NCBI GenBank assembly: GCA_019671135.1
Contig: JAHRHY010000008.1
Location: 62,001-126,000 of the forward strand
DNA from: Linnemannia hyalina
Lineage: Eukaryota > Mortierellomycota > Mortierellomycetes > Mortierellales > Mortierellaceae
Direction: 5' to 3'
DNA length: 64,000 nt
The notes beneath the pieces were generated by a model. That model did no database searches, was not told where the DNA came from, and saw only the letters and a program-made list of their open reading frames with translations. The position numbers were made by a program, and so were the translations under genes. How positions within the stretch are numbered: position 1 is the stretch's first letter; every line of letters begins with the position of its first letter. This document shows positions 46,392 to 59,626 of this stretch, one piece after another.

Positions 46392-47497
46392 TTAGTGGTG
46401 GTGATGGTGAGGCTTCTGCTCGAAACGGATACCGCCTAAGTTTGCAATTCCCAACAGAGACAAAAAAATGCAGTTAGTCTCCAGAGGAAAGATCTTTCCG
46501 ATACAAAATCCTTGTGAACAGACCATCCAATGGACTCGTTGATGATCCTATGATGACTTACAGTAGCCGCATGCGTGGTCACCGGGGCGATCCTAGAATG
46601 CAAGAATAGGCCGTAAGCATCATACAGGGTTAGTTCAATCGCTCCAAAGTCCTACTCCTACGACAGACAGCAATTGGAAGGTGACCAATCGAAGGTGTAC
46701 CAAGTTGATCCAAACAGCGGGGTGTCCCAAGGCCCCTCCGCCACCATCGCATCTTGCGCGGCGACCTTCAACCATGCGGACGGGCTCCTCAGCAATCAAC
46801 TCAATAGCGGCCTTGGGCTGGGGCTATTTTTGTAAGGCAGTCAAGTCGGGTATGATCGAAGACAATGTCCGGAAAAACAATAAAGGAAGGCACGACATAG
46901 ATGTTAGTTACAAGTCTTTTGCAACGAAAAAAGACTCAATTTTGTGTTGGCTTTAGGAAGCGGGTGATATACGAGCGGTCGTGTGCTGTTGTGGCAAGGC
47001 GGAAGCTGTCGTCTGGAAGTACTTAATGGAACTCTGTACGTATATGTCCTGAGCGCTGGAATTGGCCTGTTATTGAACCAGCTGTACAACGTCGGCTGTT
47101 GTCCTCGTGGTATATACGTATGATACTCTTTCCTTGCTTCCGGAGAATTTGGTCCGATGAGAGGCAGGTCCGATCCGATGCTGATCTCTGGCTTCTGTTT
47201 GTAGATTATTCGTATCCTCCTGAGTGTGAATCTCCTGTTGTTTGTTGACTTGTTGGCGGTTTGACTCTCTTGTTGCTTTACCTGAGCCTCGATGTCGGTG
47301 TTCTCGAAGCGAGGGCCCTTGAAGGCATTCTTCTTCTCGATTTGGTTCTCGCTCCAGGTGGTGGCTCTGTTGGCGGACTGCTTGAGGTCGTCGCGGATGT
47401 TGTTGGCGACGATGGCGGAAGAGGTGATGGAGCGGGAGGCGATGAGGGAGCGGACGGCAGAGACCGCGGGGGTCTTGATGCACTTGAGGGCGTTCAT
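46392..47497 (-). CDS. NDUFS6: NADH:ubiquinone oxidoreductase NDUFS6 subunit (complex I)
   Basis: Four exons join in frame: 47497-47282, 46823-46701, 46592-46562 and 46435-46392, giving 137 residues. The first 30 residues ([18 protein letters not shown] and on) are a mitochondrial presequence. The zinc-binding end is complete only after splicing: [21 protein letters not shown], then [11 protein letters not shown], then GIRFEQKP and a His run. The one Cys, one His and two Cys of this motif bind zinc in the matrix-side 13-kDa subunit. The third exon is only 31 bases. The protein is part of the N-module/Q-module junction of complex I and is needed for its late assembly. The family assignment rests on the C-terminal half, which is almost invariant. 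Confidence 0.95.
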
Positions 47498-48981
47498 GTT
47501 TGGATGATGTGGAAGACGGAGGAGAGAGTGGAGAGGGTTTGCAGTGGATGATGTGTGTGTGTGATTCTTTGCTCGGAGATCAGAACAACTTCGGCCTTTT
47601 GGAGAGAGCTCCTGCCCTATTAAGCGCGTGCAGTTTGCACGTTAAAAATGACTTCACCGGAGTTTATTCACTCGCACATTTTGCTGCATTCCGCATTGGC
47701 AGGTTGAAACTGTCCTCATACTTCGCAAGCATCTGATGATCTTGCTTTTTTACTTGTATCTATGGCGATGGCTCACAAGTTGGCATCTCCTATTGCCAGT
47801 ATTGACTTGAGAAGTGTCTTCTGCCTATTGATACAAACCATGGAAAGAAAAGAAGCACTGGATATATCATTGGCGTCAAGGGATAGATATGACCGCCAAA
47901 CACGTTCTCGTTTTACTCGTACAAATAAGATTGAGTGCTGTGTGGAGCGGTTACGCTTTGGCTGTAATTTGCCGCCAAAACAGAAGCAGGCACGCGTGTT
48001 CGTTGGTGATGCAGGAAGGGGCTCCATCAAGCCTCACGCTTTTCTTTGTTCCCAAAATCGCTTCTTTTTCCTTTTATGCACCTTGCCCACTCCAACGATA
48101 ACAAACACACCATACGTTCATGCCCTTATATTGCTCAAGAGAGTAGTTCTGTCTGGGTTCATTGGTCATTGGATTGGCATCAGCCATGGGGCAAAAGTGA
48201 AAAAGGATTCCAAATTCTGACTTAGGCCAAGAACTCAAAGGGAGCAAAAAAGTAGAAAGGCGACATAGTCTATGTTGAAAGTGCAAGAGAAAAGCGAAGA
48301 GTGAAACGTGAAGAGGAAAAAGTTGCTGTCGCTATGAAAGGTGGGGCAACTTCATTGTGCATGATCTGCGGTAACTGCCTTTGGACCAGGTGGATTCTCA
48401 TCCACTCGACTCAAAGACTCAAGGAGCATGGAGTAGAATAACCATCATGAGAAGAAGCAAGAAAGGTGTGGATGACGATCTCTCCTTTGCTTTAGACACT
48501 TTTTTGTTGCTTTTCTCCATTGCCTTTTCCTTCTCTCTTTCCCCACCCATCCTTTGGACCCTTTTTTTTGGTTGGTTTGCACTCCAACAATAGACAAAAG
48601 GAATAAACAACACTGCACGCCCCCTGCTGACCGACTGGTGGAGACCAGCCCCTATACCATTGTCACCTCACCTGGCCATCCCATCCAACCCTTTTACTAT
48701 CGTATGTCGACTGTGTTTGTCCGGCTGTCCCTATCATTGGCATTGTCATCGCGTCTGCCGTGCACCCCTTTTTTCTCTTCGTCCTCTTGGCCTTTTCCCT
48801 TCTTTTCTTTGTTCGCCACCTTTTGTTTTCCCTATTTTCTTCCTCCTCCTCTCGACCAACAACCCCTTTGTCATCACATTGTATCCCTTTCTCATTCTCT
48901 CACTTCCACGCCTCTTTTTGCTTCTTCCTCTTCTCCCAAACAATAACCACATAACCTCAACTATCCCCAGCCAAGTCAGCG
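47498..48981. promoter_or_regulatory. Divergent intergenic region, 1.5 kb
   Basis: Between the NDUFS6 start (minus) and the PH-protein start (plus). It is T/C-rich at 48740-48930 (the leader of the PH gene) and otherwise mixed. A plus-strand frame at 47762-48220 (152 residues) has no domain and poor composition. I see no gene. Confidence 0.5.
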
Positions 48982-51900
48982 ATGAACACAACAAAGCCTT
49001 ACGACCAACAACAACAAGGAGGATACACCAGACCACGCTCAGCCTCTGTATTGCTCGCGCGCAAATCCAATGGATCGTTAGGAACGAATGGGGCGTATTC
49101 GTCATCGTCCACCAACTTGAGTGCACCTGTACCTGCAGGAAAACCTCTTCCCAAGGCACCGGGGATGGCATCGCAACAACCCTACCAACAGCAACAACAA
49201 CAGCACCAGCAACAGACATATTTCGATCCAAGTAGCGACAACGGACAAGGTGGCGGATACAATGTTGGCAATGGTCAACACAACAGCAGCGGTAACCTTA
49301 ACAACAACAACAGCAACAACGGCAGCAACTGGAGCAACAATAATAATAACGGTGCTGCTGCACTGTCGGCTCGATCGGGCAGGGTCAATATCCATGCCAG
49401 CCAACCATCCAACACTTCGCTAGCCTCGGTCAGTGCCAACAACATCCCCAACAACAATAACAGCAACGTGAGCACTATGGCTTCGCAGGGCCATGTGTCA
49501 TGGGTACAACCAAAGGCCACCTCTTCTCCGTCGACCTCATTCTCAAGCACGAGTACCTCCAATAACTCACCCTCACCCCCTGGAGTTGCTTACTCAATGC
49601 CCGGCACGCTCTTGACCAAGACAAGTCAGCAACATTTGCACCAACAGTCAGCACAGTCGCAAGGACCAAACGTAACAGAGGATGAGGCATCGTCATACTA
49701 TGCAGCCTTGACAAGACCCATCTCCCCAACCATGATCATGAACTATGTTCCCCCACCAGTTTCCAACTCTGGTGCTACGCCATTAACAACAGCAACGACG
49801 CAGGATGGGAGCGGATCGAACGGTGTGGAATCGCCCAGTCAACCTATCATGTCGACACCAGCAACATCATCGTTACGACCGCTGAGTGCAACTGCGGCGC
49901 TTTCCTCGTCATTCAATACTTTTGTACCAGGGTCTCAGCCTACAGCTCGACCTGCTGTGTATCAAGGAGCACGAAGTTCATATATGGAGCCTTCAAATCC
50001 TCCTCCCATGTCGTCTTCCAACCAAACACCTCAACGAGGTCGTCCACTTTCGATCGGAGGGAGCAGTATCATCTCTGCTATCAGCAGCAGTAGTGCCGAG
50101 GATCCTTCTTCCAGCTCGTCTCGGTTTGCTCGTCGGGGTCCATTGGTGATGAGCCATGAGGCCGGCAGCTTTGGAGACCATAACAACGGCTACACCCCCA
50201 CTGGAACTCGATCGCGACGGGAGAGTGGTGCGTGGAGTGATGCCGAAAGTGGTACTCCGGCCAAGAACCTTTACCGACAATCTTTCCACCAGCAAACACC
50301 TCAACAACACTACCAACAGCAACAACTACCTTTCAGTCCAGCGACTCCAAGGACAGACACGTCAAACATGTCCTCTCCTGCGAATACTACTTCATTTGGA
50401 ATGCAGGTAGAGTGATGATTCTCGCGACCACATGTGGTGTTTCTTTCTAACGAATGGATGGAATTGTGAGGTTGACATATTCACTCTAATACCTGGCTGC
50501 CTTTTTCTCGCTTATCCTTAGATCGCGAAGGAAGGATGGTTATGGCGACGAGGCAATCTTCTGGTATGTATTCTGTGCTCGAACTCAAGTCATATATGAC
50601 TTCAATAATACCATCCTACCTGAACTCTGGCAACACCCAGGTGGCGGCAATGGAGCTCACATTTACATATATTTGAACGAATCATTAGACATGGAAGCGG
50701 TGCTATGCAATTGGAAGGTTCCGAGGGGATGCTCATCCAGGAATATTGACGCTCTTTAAGGACAACGAGGTAACCATACAATGGCCATCCCCAATGGAGC
50801 ATATAACTGTTACGTAAAGCCAATTGGAAAATAGACTTGAACCTAACATCTTCCTTGACCATACATGGCATGTAGCATCTGTTCCCGATAAAGACGATCG
50901 ATATGGCAGAGTGCTACGAGGTGCAAGTGAAGGCACAGGACACAAAGGGCTCGGGCCGGTTTGAGTTCAAGCTGGTGACCCGCAAAGAAGAAACCTGGTT
51001 CGCAACGGATACAATGTCAGAACGCACGGGCTGGATCGATGGCCTCAACTCACTCATGTCCAAGGCTGTAGGCGCGTCGCTCTTGAAACTGGAGGCCAAG
51101 CTGAACAACATTAGGCACCGCAACAACTCTCTCGAGTACTCTATCCACACCGACACGACTGGCGGCGGTAGCGGAGGCGACAATAATGCCGCTGCGACGA
51201 CGGCGGCGTTGGAGGGCCACCTACAATTGGTTCAGCAAGATTTGGCGACGAGGGAACAGCAGCTCTCACAGAGAGAGCAGGAGCTGGAGAGAAAACGGAT
51301 CGAGTCATTGTTGGTCCAGCTTGAGGCTTGGAGAGCAGCGGCCAAGGTGACGCTGAACCAACATTATGCGGTTCGGGACCAGTTGTTAGAACGTGTGATG
51401 AAGACTGCCAGGACGGTACAGGAGCTACTGGAGCGGGCTAGAGTTCATCTGGAGACTGGTTCGGACCAGATCACGGAGATTGTCAACAGTCACCTGGAAT
51501 GCATCCGGGTCCATGCCGGCGAGTCGTCGTTGAATGCAGTGTCGTACAAGATGCTCAAGTCGATCCTCGTCGGTCTTTCAGTCAACCTGGATACTCGGAG
51601 CTCAGAGATGAAGAGGGTACTGTTGGTCTTGGATCAGTTTATTCATGCCAGCAAGTTCTCGAATCCGGGATATGCTTCGAATTCATCGCCTGCTTCGCCG
51701 AGGCTTGCTGGGGCGCGCGAGCGACGCATTTCTATAGGCGGGCCTCTTTCCCCCTCTACCGTGAATAGCAACCCACCATCGACTCTCGGAATTGGTGCGT
51801 ACCTAACGCAGGTTCGTAACAAGTATACAGAGACCCTGGAGCTCCTGGAGGACCATTCCAAGAGGCTGAAGCGGATCCTGGAGCGGGCCGACATCAACAA

Positions 51901-54062
51901 CCCCGAGAGTGCTCGTCGATTCCAAGAGGACGTGAAGGAGATTCTGAAGAGTTTAACTCGACATCCCACATACACCTTTACTCCCTGTTTGCCGGATCAG
52001 CCCCTTCCTGGCGCGGCAGATACGTTCTATCGAGAGGATTTGGTGGTCATTCAACAAAAGAACAAAGAGTTGCTGAGGAAGACTCAGGCCTCGACTTCGC
52101 CCACTCCTGCTACCAACCCAGCTAGTCCATCGAAACGCCCACAGTTCACGAATCACGGAGAGTCTGACGATGATGATGACAATGACGAGGGGGATGAGCT
52201 GTCGCTGAAGAAGGCAGTGATAGTGTCTTCGAGTCTTAAGGAACCAACGACCGGGTTGCCGGCTGAACCTCAATCGACAGGGAAGACGGCAGAGTCGGCA
52301 CCTTCTCCCATAGTCTCATCGACAGTCGGGTCGAACGGTATTCCAAAGCTCAACCTAGCATTTCCCGCCTCGCTATCCTCATTCCTGCTCTCGGAGGCAT
52401 TGCCATCATCCTCTCCTAACGCCGCTGCTACTGTGGCTGCTGCCTCATCCGCCGTGCCCACCTTCTCATCGACAGAGCTGACTCAAAAGCTCCGCGACAC
52501 CATCCTCCCAGAGTTCGACCACCTCACGCTCAAGCAGGAAGAATCTCTCCAGTCTATGACAACTCTTCTCAACCAGGTCTCGTCAACTCTGGTTAAGAAG
52601 CTGGTGGAGATCAAGGATGCGACTGCAGGACAGAGGCAGGAGTTTGAGGAGCTCAAGGATGAGATCATTGACGTGATGCAGCTCTCGGCGACAGACCCAA
52701 GCGCCCATCAGAGAGATATCTCGACCCTTTCGGAAATCCGGTCGAAACTAGCCGATATCACCTCTCAGCTTACCAAGGTCCAGACGGCACAGCAACAACA
52801 ACAAAACGTTGGACATGGAGCAGGGGGATTGTACGGCGGCGGAGTTTCGGGATATCGACGTGTTGGTGGCGCCTCTCCATCATCGGGTGCCGGGACTAGC
52901 GCCGCCACTGCCACGGGGTTCTCGCTCCTGCAACGATCTGCAAGCACGATGGTCCACAACTCTGTCGCGCATCAGTTTCATCATGCCACTGATAGCGGGT
53001 CTCGTCAGCACCTCCAGCGCGCCAATTCGACCTCTTTGCACAACCGTCTCCACATTCCTTCTTCGACCTCGATGATGGCGTCTCTTGGAAGCGGCGGTGG
53101 TTTGAGCAGCCTTACAGGCAGTAACAGCAACACTGCGACCAATGGTGGAAGCGGATCCGGTACTCCTGGAACGAAACCTTCCAAGATCGCAGGAATGACG
53201 CGTCTGTTTGAAGATAGCGACCCTTGGACTGGTCATCATGCAGCCGCTTCGACTGGCACCCAACTCCTTGGGGAAGGCGGCTACGTTGTCCAAGATCTGG
53301 ATTATGATTTGGCCTTCAATACCCACCAGAACCAGCAAGTCGCCGCAAAACTGGACCAACTGCTCCTTTTGCTCGAATTTGTCAACACGGCACAGTGTCG
53401 GATGATGGCGTATCAGGATCTCGAGTACGATCGGCAACGGAATGGGAGTGGGGCAGGAAATGTGGACGATGGTCGGATGATGGCTGTTCAGGAGCACATG
53501 GAACAGATGGACCGCAAGATGAACCTCCAGATGCATCTTCTTCGACGGCTCGCATCTATTCAGGACACGGGCGTCATGTCTTCGGCTGGCGATTCTACGG
53601 CCACGACGGCATCTGCAAAGATCAAGCAGATTGATGAGGACGACGGTGATGAGGAGGCGCCGCAAGTTGGTGAGGCGAGGGATTATGAGGGTGCGTTGAA
53701 GAACGAAGGTGATTTGGCGGACAGTATCGAGTCCCTTGTCCGAGCAGCCCCACCGGAAAACGAGCTCACCCTCCTTGAAGTCCTAAGCCGATTGGACTTA
53801 CAGGTCATCCCTTCCGTCAAGGACCAGTCGGAGCGGATACACGAGCTTTCGGACCAGTTATCGGAGATGAAGCGGCAGCTGAACGAACAGCACAAGCGAC
53901 AGGAGATGCTCCTTCTCCAACAAGCTTCTAATGCTAATGCGACTGTTCGCTCTCGGTCTGTTGCTGGCACTTCCAACATCGGCCGCAGTAACAGCATGGA
54001 GAGACCGGTGACTCCATTGCTTCATTCGAGGTCTGCATCCCAGACGCTTGTCCAGCAACAGC

Positions 54063-54142
<80 letters not shown>

Positions 54143-56428
54143 ACATCCACCAGCGCCTTGTCGTCACCCTTGGAAACTGAGTCGCCTGCTTCGTGGAGGG
54201 CTTCCCTTCGGCCCAGTCAGAGCAACGGCAGTAACTCGGCCTCGTTCAGAGACAGGATCCTATCAGCCTCCAATGGATCTCCACTGCTCATTGCCTCATC
54301 CTTGGGGCCATTAAATAGCAGTCAAGGCATTCTACAGGATACCACAACAACAACATCAACACCAACAGGAAGTGGTGGAGGAACGCTTGTTACCAAGACT
54401 TCGGATCGGATCGCGGAGCTGTTAGATAGGATGGACAACAAGATGGGGCAGGTGATTGACGAACAGTTGGCGAGGTACGAGAGCGGCAACAAGGCGCTCC
54501 TGGCTAAAGTGTTTGAGTTGCTTGAAGCTGATGAGGAATCGTCGGAAGGTGGTTCGGAGGCGACCCCCAGGACCATCAGGGCGGCTAACACCTCTTTCGG
54601 CAGCGGCCATGCCACGCAAGGAGCGGATCACGATGAGCAACAGATACATATCGATAACAACGCGCTCTTGAAGGATGTTAACAAGTCTTCGGAAGAGATG
54701 AATCAGACGCTCGACAAGATCTTAAGAGGTCAAGAGGAACTCTTGAAGATAAACAGCACCCGCCCAGGATCTTCAGTCGGAGATGGAGACAGAGATGCCA
54801 ACAACTCTAAGGACTCTAGCACGCGCACATGGGCAGATTCGCTGGACCGGATTAAGACTCTTATCCAGCAGGAGGGCGATCGGTCCGAGGCCTCGCTGAG
54901 CGACCAGCGGGACGAGATTCTGGACAAGATGAACCAGGTCCTGTCGTCGATCCAGGACTCCCAGACCCAGTTTGGATCGAGGGATGGTCAGGTTAGGGAG
55001 GAGTTACAAGAGCTCCGCGATTGGATGGTACGACATTCTAGTCAGCAGACCGAGAATCTTCGAGAGCTCTTCCTTTTTGCCAGTACCGCAACGACTACTA
55101 TTCAGGAGAGTGGTGGCGCCATCGCTGTAGGATTATCAAGGACCGGCGCTGACGATGACGATGATGGAGACTTTGTAGAGAGAGGGTCGGACAGCAACTT
55201 GAAGGTTCGAGTCGGTGACGGTGACGAGGAAGAGTATACCGAAGTTGACATCCTTGAGGATCTGGATAAGCACCATCATCACCAGCCCAACGCTGGAGAT
55301 GTAACTCATCCTGGTGCCGCCGCCTTTGCATCCGCACTTCCTCCCATTATCATGGCAACCACTTCGACAGAGATCCAAGAACTCAAGGACCAGTTGGAGA
55401 TGTTTACAAAGGTCCAGATGGCGACGTTTTCTGAGCTGGCCGACAATGTGTCTGGAGTGGAGAAGATGATGCGAGACATGTCCAAGATGATGGGAGTCCG
55501 CCGTGGAGGCACGATTCTTAGACGCAAGGAGGCCGACGAAGGTCGGGCTATGCTGGCGATGGAGGTCAAGGAGACGATCCAGGAGGTGATTGGCCGCATG
55601 TCGTCAACGGGAGGTCCTATGAGCCCCACGATTGCTGAAGGTTCTGGTTCGCGACGATCATCGGTGGATGGCGGTGTTCTTGCTGCCTTGGAGAACCGAA
55701 GACCTACTTCGATCACGACGGCAACGACGACAACGACGACAACGACGCCCCCAGTGTCGGCCAGTGCTGTTGGCGCGCCTAGTCGTGGCGAGAGTGGGTT
55801 GTTCAAGTACCTCTACCAGGCAAGGCGGTCGACTTCTTCAACATCCACCGAGAGCGGAACCCCGCCTACGCCAGCCCCTTTACCAACAGCCCCAGCAGTG
55901 GTAGCAGCCTCGCCCAGGGTGGACGTGACCGCAACCTCTCGAAAGTCTTTCTCATCTGCGCCTTCAAGCCCCGTTGTGAGAACACCTACGATGACGGTCG
56001 GCGATCTCCACAACAACAGCAACAACTGCTTCTACCATGACCATGATAACGGAGGCAGTATGATGACATCCTTGCAGATGCAGATGCAACTCGAGTTGCA
56101 CCAGAACCAGATCGAGCAGCTCTACAAACGCAAGGCACGTGCCGAGATCGAGGTCGAGGATTTGCAGTCCGAGAAGGCGCGACTGATTGACGAGAAGGTG
56201 GCTCTGAGGGAGGAAGTTGAACAGTTGAGAAGGGAGCGACAGGAGCTGTTACTGTTGAATAGTGGTTGTGACGATGCGCATGTGGATGGAGATGGCAAGG
56301 AGGTATCGCCTTTGCTGTCGTCGGCATCGTTGTTGGAGAAGATATTGCAGGATCGGGTCAGTCTGTTGCTGCAGGAGACCGCACGTTTGGAGAAGCATAA
56401 GCAGCAACTTGAGAGGGAGACGAGATGA
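48982..56428 (+). CDS. Large PH-domain protein with polyQ tract and coiled coils
   Basis: Exons 48982-50406, 50522-50563, 50689-50769 and 50876-56428 join in frame to 2366 residues. The first 475 residues are disordered (Ser, Gln, Asn rich). The three junctions between them build a pleckstrin-homology domain: AKEGWLWRRGNLL, TWKRCYAIGRF with HPGILTLFKDNE, HLFPIKTIDM, ending with WFATDTMSERTGWIDGLNSL, whose Trp is the helix Trp of PH domains. After it come coiled-coil segments (about 590-660), long disordered parts, a run of about 30 glutamines (about residues 1576-1605), Glu/Asp-rich parts and a C-terminal coiled coil (LQSEKARLIDEKVAL). A membrane-phosphoinositide-linked scaffold is likely, but the family is not recognised. 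The two middle exons are only 42 and 81 bases. Confidence 0.8.
54053..54143 (+). repeat. CAA trinucleotide repeat (polyQ-coding)
   Basis: About 30 glutamine codons, almost all CAA with two CAG near the start, inside the large PH-domain gene. The purity of the array suggests recent expansion and possible length variation between strains. Confidence 0.95.
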
Positions 56429-56454
56429 ATGCACACAACCGCTGCTTTTGTAAT

Positions 56455-56460
56455 AATAAA
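56455..56460 (+). terminator. Polyadenylation signal of the PH-domain gene
   Basis: AATAAA 27 bases after the stop codon, in an AT-rich context. Confidence 0.5.
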
Positions 56461-57420
56461 CCGGATGCCTTTTTTGAAGTACTACAGTCGTACCCCTCCT
56501 ATAGTATACTCTTTTGCTGCAGAGCTCAATATGCTATTCTTTTCTCTCCATCGCCTTTCCCTTTGTTCTGCTTCTCCTACAGCTCTGCGTTAGCACCACT
56601 CCCCCGCTTTTTTCACCCCCTCCAGCGTAATTGCATCCCACTTTCTCACTTCCACGCCTATTTCACTGCTGTTCTTTTTCATACCTCCTCGTCCTCTTCA
56701 TCGTTGTTGTTCTCATCGATCGCTACTGCTTATTTTCTTTCCTTGCAACTCCTCTACTTCGTTTCTCTTCTTTTCTTTACATACATATAACACTCTGACG
56801 CCACACCTGCGAGATCTCTCTCTTTTGTATTTCTTCCGAGGGTGTGTGTAACACAGGAGCTGAAAAGTGAATAATCGTTACCTGTTCGATGGGTAAAGGA
56901 GAGAATGTATCCTTCCTCTTTGTCTAGTAGAAACGTAACATTCCAATGCAGTGCAATGCATCTCCATATCCGTGAGGTGAAAAGACGGTACGAGATTCGT
57001 GCGTGGCCCCTCACAACCCACCAGAGAACACAATAACCTAACAGAATGCATGCCTACACAAACACACTGCTCGCACACTTTCTATCCCCCTGTACTGTGC
57101 TGTGCCTCTGTTACAATGTCACATTTATCTCGTTTCTTGTATCTCTTTTTTAATCACTTTTGTGATAGATTCTGCCGCCGCCAATACCAAGCGCGTAGCC
57201 AATGGTGGTGAACATGATCATAGGGTTATTCCGTGGAGGTGAAACTAATAATTGTACTATTTTGTATTAAGATGAAAGTTAACGAGTGAGAAAGATGCTG
57301 TTTATTCCTTCCCTGTACATGAGCAGCTTCATAAGCCTAAGCATGGACAGGAGCGTGGTTAGGCCATATCGCTAAGTAAAAAGGAAAGGAAGTGCTCTCT
57401 AATGAGAATCACACCCTAGA
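56461..57420. other. Intergenic region
   Basis: Pyrimidine-rich in its first 350 bases, then mixed. No convincing frame on either strand. It forms the boundary between the ordered gene block and the accessory Crinkler block. Confidence 0.55.
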
Positions 57421-59400
57421 GCGTCACGGAGGCCGCCGCCTCAACGTTGAGTTGGTGTTTGGGACCATAGTGGCCAGCGTATCACTTGGATCCGTTAGGC
57501 GTGTCACCTTTGCGGATGGGGGGACGGCCTTGATAAAGTCGAGAAGGCCGGTGTAGGAGGGTATGTTGAGCCGAGATCCACCGAAGTAGCTCAATACTTT
57601 TTCCTGACCATCGCCTGGCAAGGCATGGAAAATAATGTCCGTACTTTGTTGGCCCTTGTTGGAGGCCTTGAGGGCATCGGCGAGGGTCTCTGTGCTCTCA
57701 CAGAAGAGCAACACGTCTTCTCCATCGACACAAAAGATGGTGTACAGCTGGGTGCTGATCGAGAGCTCGATTGATTCTAATTGATACGGTGGGGCATATT
57801 CTCGACGATTTGGTCCACTTCTTTTGTCTTCAAGCTTGTGCTTCTTTCTCAGAGTCTCCCAAGTCGCGACATTCCAATTGAAATCGGTTTGAAGTTGCGA
57901 GGGCTATTGTTATGCCGAATGCGTCGCCGAAGAATGTGGTGAAAGTTCGTCGGTAGATCAAGAGACAGCTGTCGGAAAACGACCTGTTTGAGCTGCTGAA
58001 GTGCGTCATCCGTTATATTCGCGGTGGTTATAAGGACAGTGACGGCGCGCGCTCGTTTGATTCCCTCCTGCTCCAAGATCGATCCGTGTGGTATCTTCTC
58101 GATCGTCCTTGTGTTTTTGGCGTGCTCGCTCTGGATAGTCGCGGCTGAGAGTAGACTCCTCAGCTTCATTGCTGTAGCGCACAAAGGGGTTTGTCGTCGT
58201 TGCCGTCTGCTTTCTCACGATAAACGCATACATCTCCGAACAGCGCACCAGCTGCATTCTTGATCAAAATGCCACACCTCTAGCCTTGTTCTTGTTCGTC
58301 GACCGTCATTCCTCCCGACCTTAGAAATCGATGCGCTGCCGTGACAACCAATCGTTTCTTGAGCTTGACAATACGGCCCAAAGTCTCTGCTCGAACAATG
58401 GCTCCTCGATAGATATCCCCGAGAGCCGCTGCCTAGCAGCCATTATTGATAAGAAGGTTCGTGCGGAGCGCCTCGTACTCGGCGACCATGCCTTGGAAGA
58501 ATCTCCATTCACGGTCCTCCACCCAGTCGTACAAGAATGCAGATCCAAGGCAATTCCAGACTTCATCGATGGTTACGTTATAGAGGTGGAGGAAGAAGAG
58601 GGTTCGGACCAACACCTTTCCGTGGGCTTCATCGCTCTCTTCCAGAATCATATGTGTATCGCGTTCTAGGACATCCAAGGTGAGTTCCGGGAAGTGATTG
58701 GATGGGGCGAGCGTGCACGGAGACGGTTGCTAAAAAATGTAGAGACGAACAAGCGCATGAACAAGCTCCTGATGTGTACTGACAAAGACGGTGATAGATT
58801 AATAGTCGTTGAGAATGTTTGCTACTTTCCTGAAAGTTAGTTCCGTGTTCATGTTGATGTCAAGCAGCGTATTTGGAATAGTGGTTTATTTCTCAAGTCG
58901 ATATTCGAAAAACTTTTCAAATAAAAGCTTTAGTACTCATGGAAGACCGCCGGTGGCCGATAGTAAGTAAAGAAACGCCATCTTTGGCATCTGCTCGCAT
59001 AACGGATATTGGCGAGCGTGGTGAAATGGCTCATGGCGTCGTAGAATGCTCCCAGGGATAATGTTGGAGAGCTGAGGAGCATGAAGGAGTAAAGGGTCAG
59101 TTGTGCTGCCATAGTCACTCCTGCCGAGTTGTTCCCGAGAGAAAGGTCTGGATCATATGAGTCTTGATCGTGCCGCTCATGAGATCTCCTAGGGTGCGCA
59201 TCATATCCTGGAACAGGTTGAGACCTTCCTTTGTGTGCCACCCTGTCTTGTCTCCTGCCAGGCGGATTGTAGTCTCAGGTAGCCGCGCAGGCGGATGGCC
59301 TTTGGCCTTTCGGGGTTTCTTCCCAGCGATGGTTAAAGATCTTCTGGAATTCGTCAACGTGAAGGAAAAGGAAAAGTGGCGGCTCCGCCAGAAGCCCTAG
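57421..59400 (-). pseudogene. Decayed multi-frame locus next to the Crinkler gene
   Basis: Coding-like blocks run in one direction on the minus strand but in changing frames. 59357-59115 has KTGWHTKEGLNLFQDMM; at about 59125 the frame shifts by one base and continues in 58930-59125 (YSFMLLSSPTLSLGAF). 58710-58440 (RDTHMILEESDEAHGK, FLYDWVEDREWRFFQ) meets an in-frame TAG at about 58436, then runs on in the same frame to another TAG. 58257-57849 and 57780-57424 (LFCESTETLADALK, FHALPGDGQEKVLSYFGG) are in further frames. At least three breaks make it a pseudogene, unless introns hide them. Position and direction, immediately downstream of the Crinkler gene, suggest a relic of the same sort of accessory gene, but no motif proves this. 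Confidence 0.4.
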
Positions 59401-59626
59401 ATCTTGGCGGATGGCGATAAAAAATAAGATCACATTCTAGAGTATTCTTATTTAAGGTCAGAGATGATTGTGGAGAATGGAAAGAGAAAGGAGAATAGAG
59501 ACGTTGCTCGCGACATTTATTCTTTTCGCTAACTCCATTGCATGGAAAAGGATAGGGAGGAATGGAGAATGGGGCACACCTGTAAAACTGGAAATATCGT
59601 AGAGCAAGCTGCAAGACAAGAGCAAC

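Noticed and set aside
50641..50760. Reading WRQWSSHLHIYLNE directly after the GNLL exon of the PH gene
   Set aside because: That frame stops soon; using the later acceptor before 50689 gives TWKRCYAIGRF and completes a normal PH domain.
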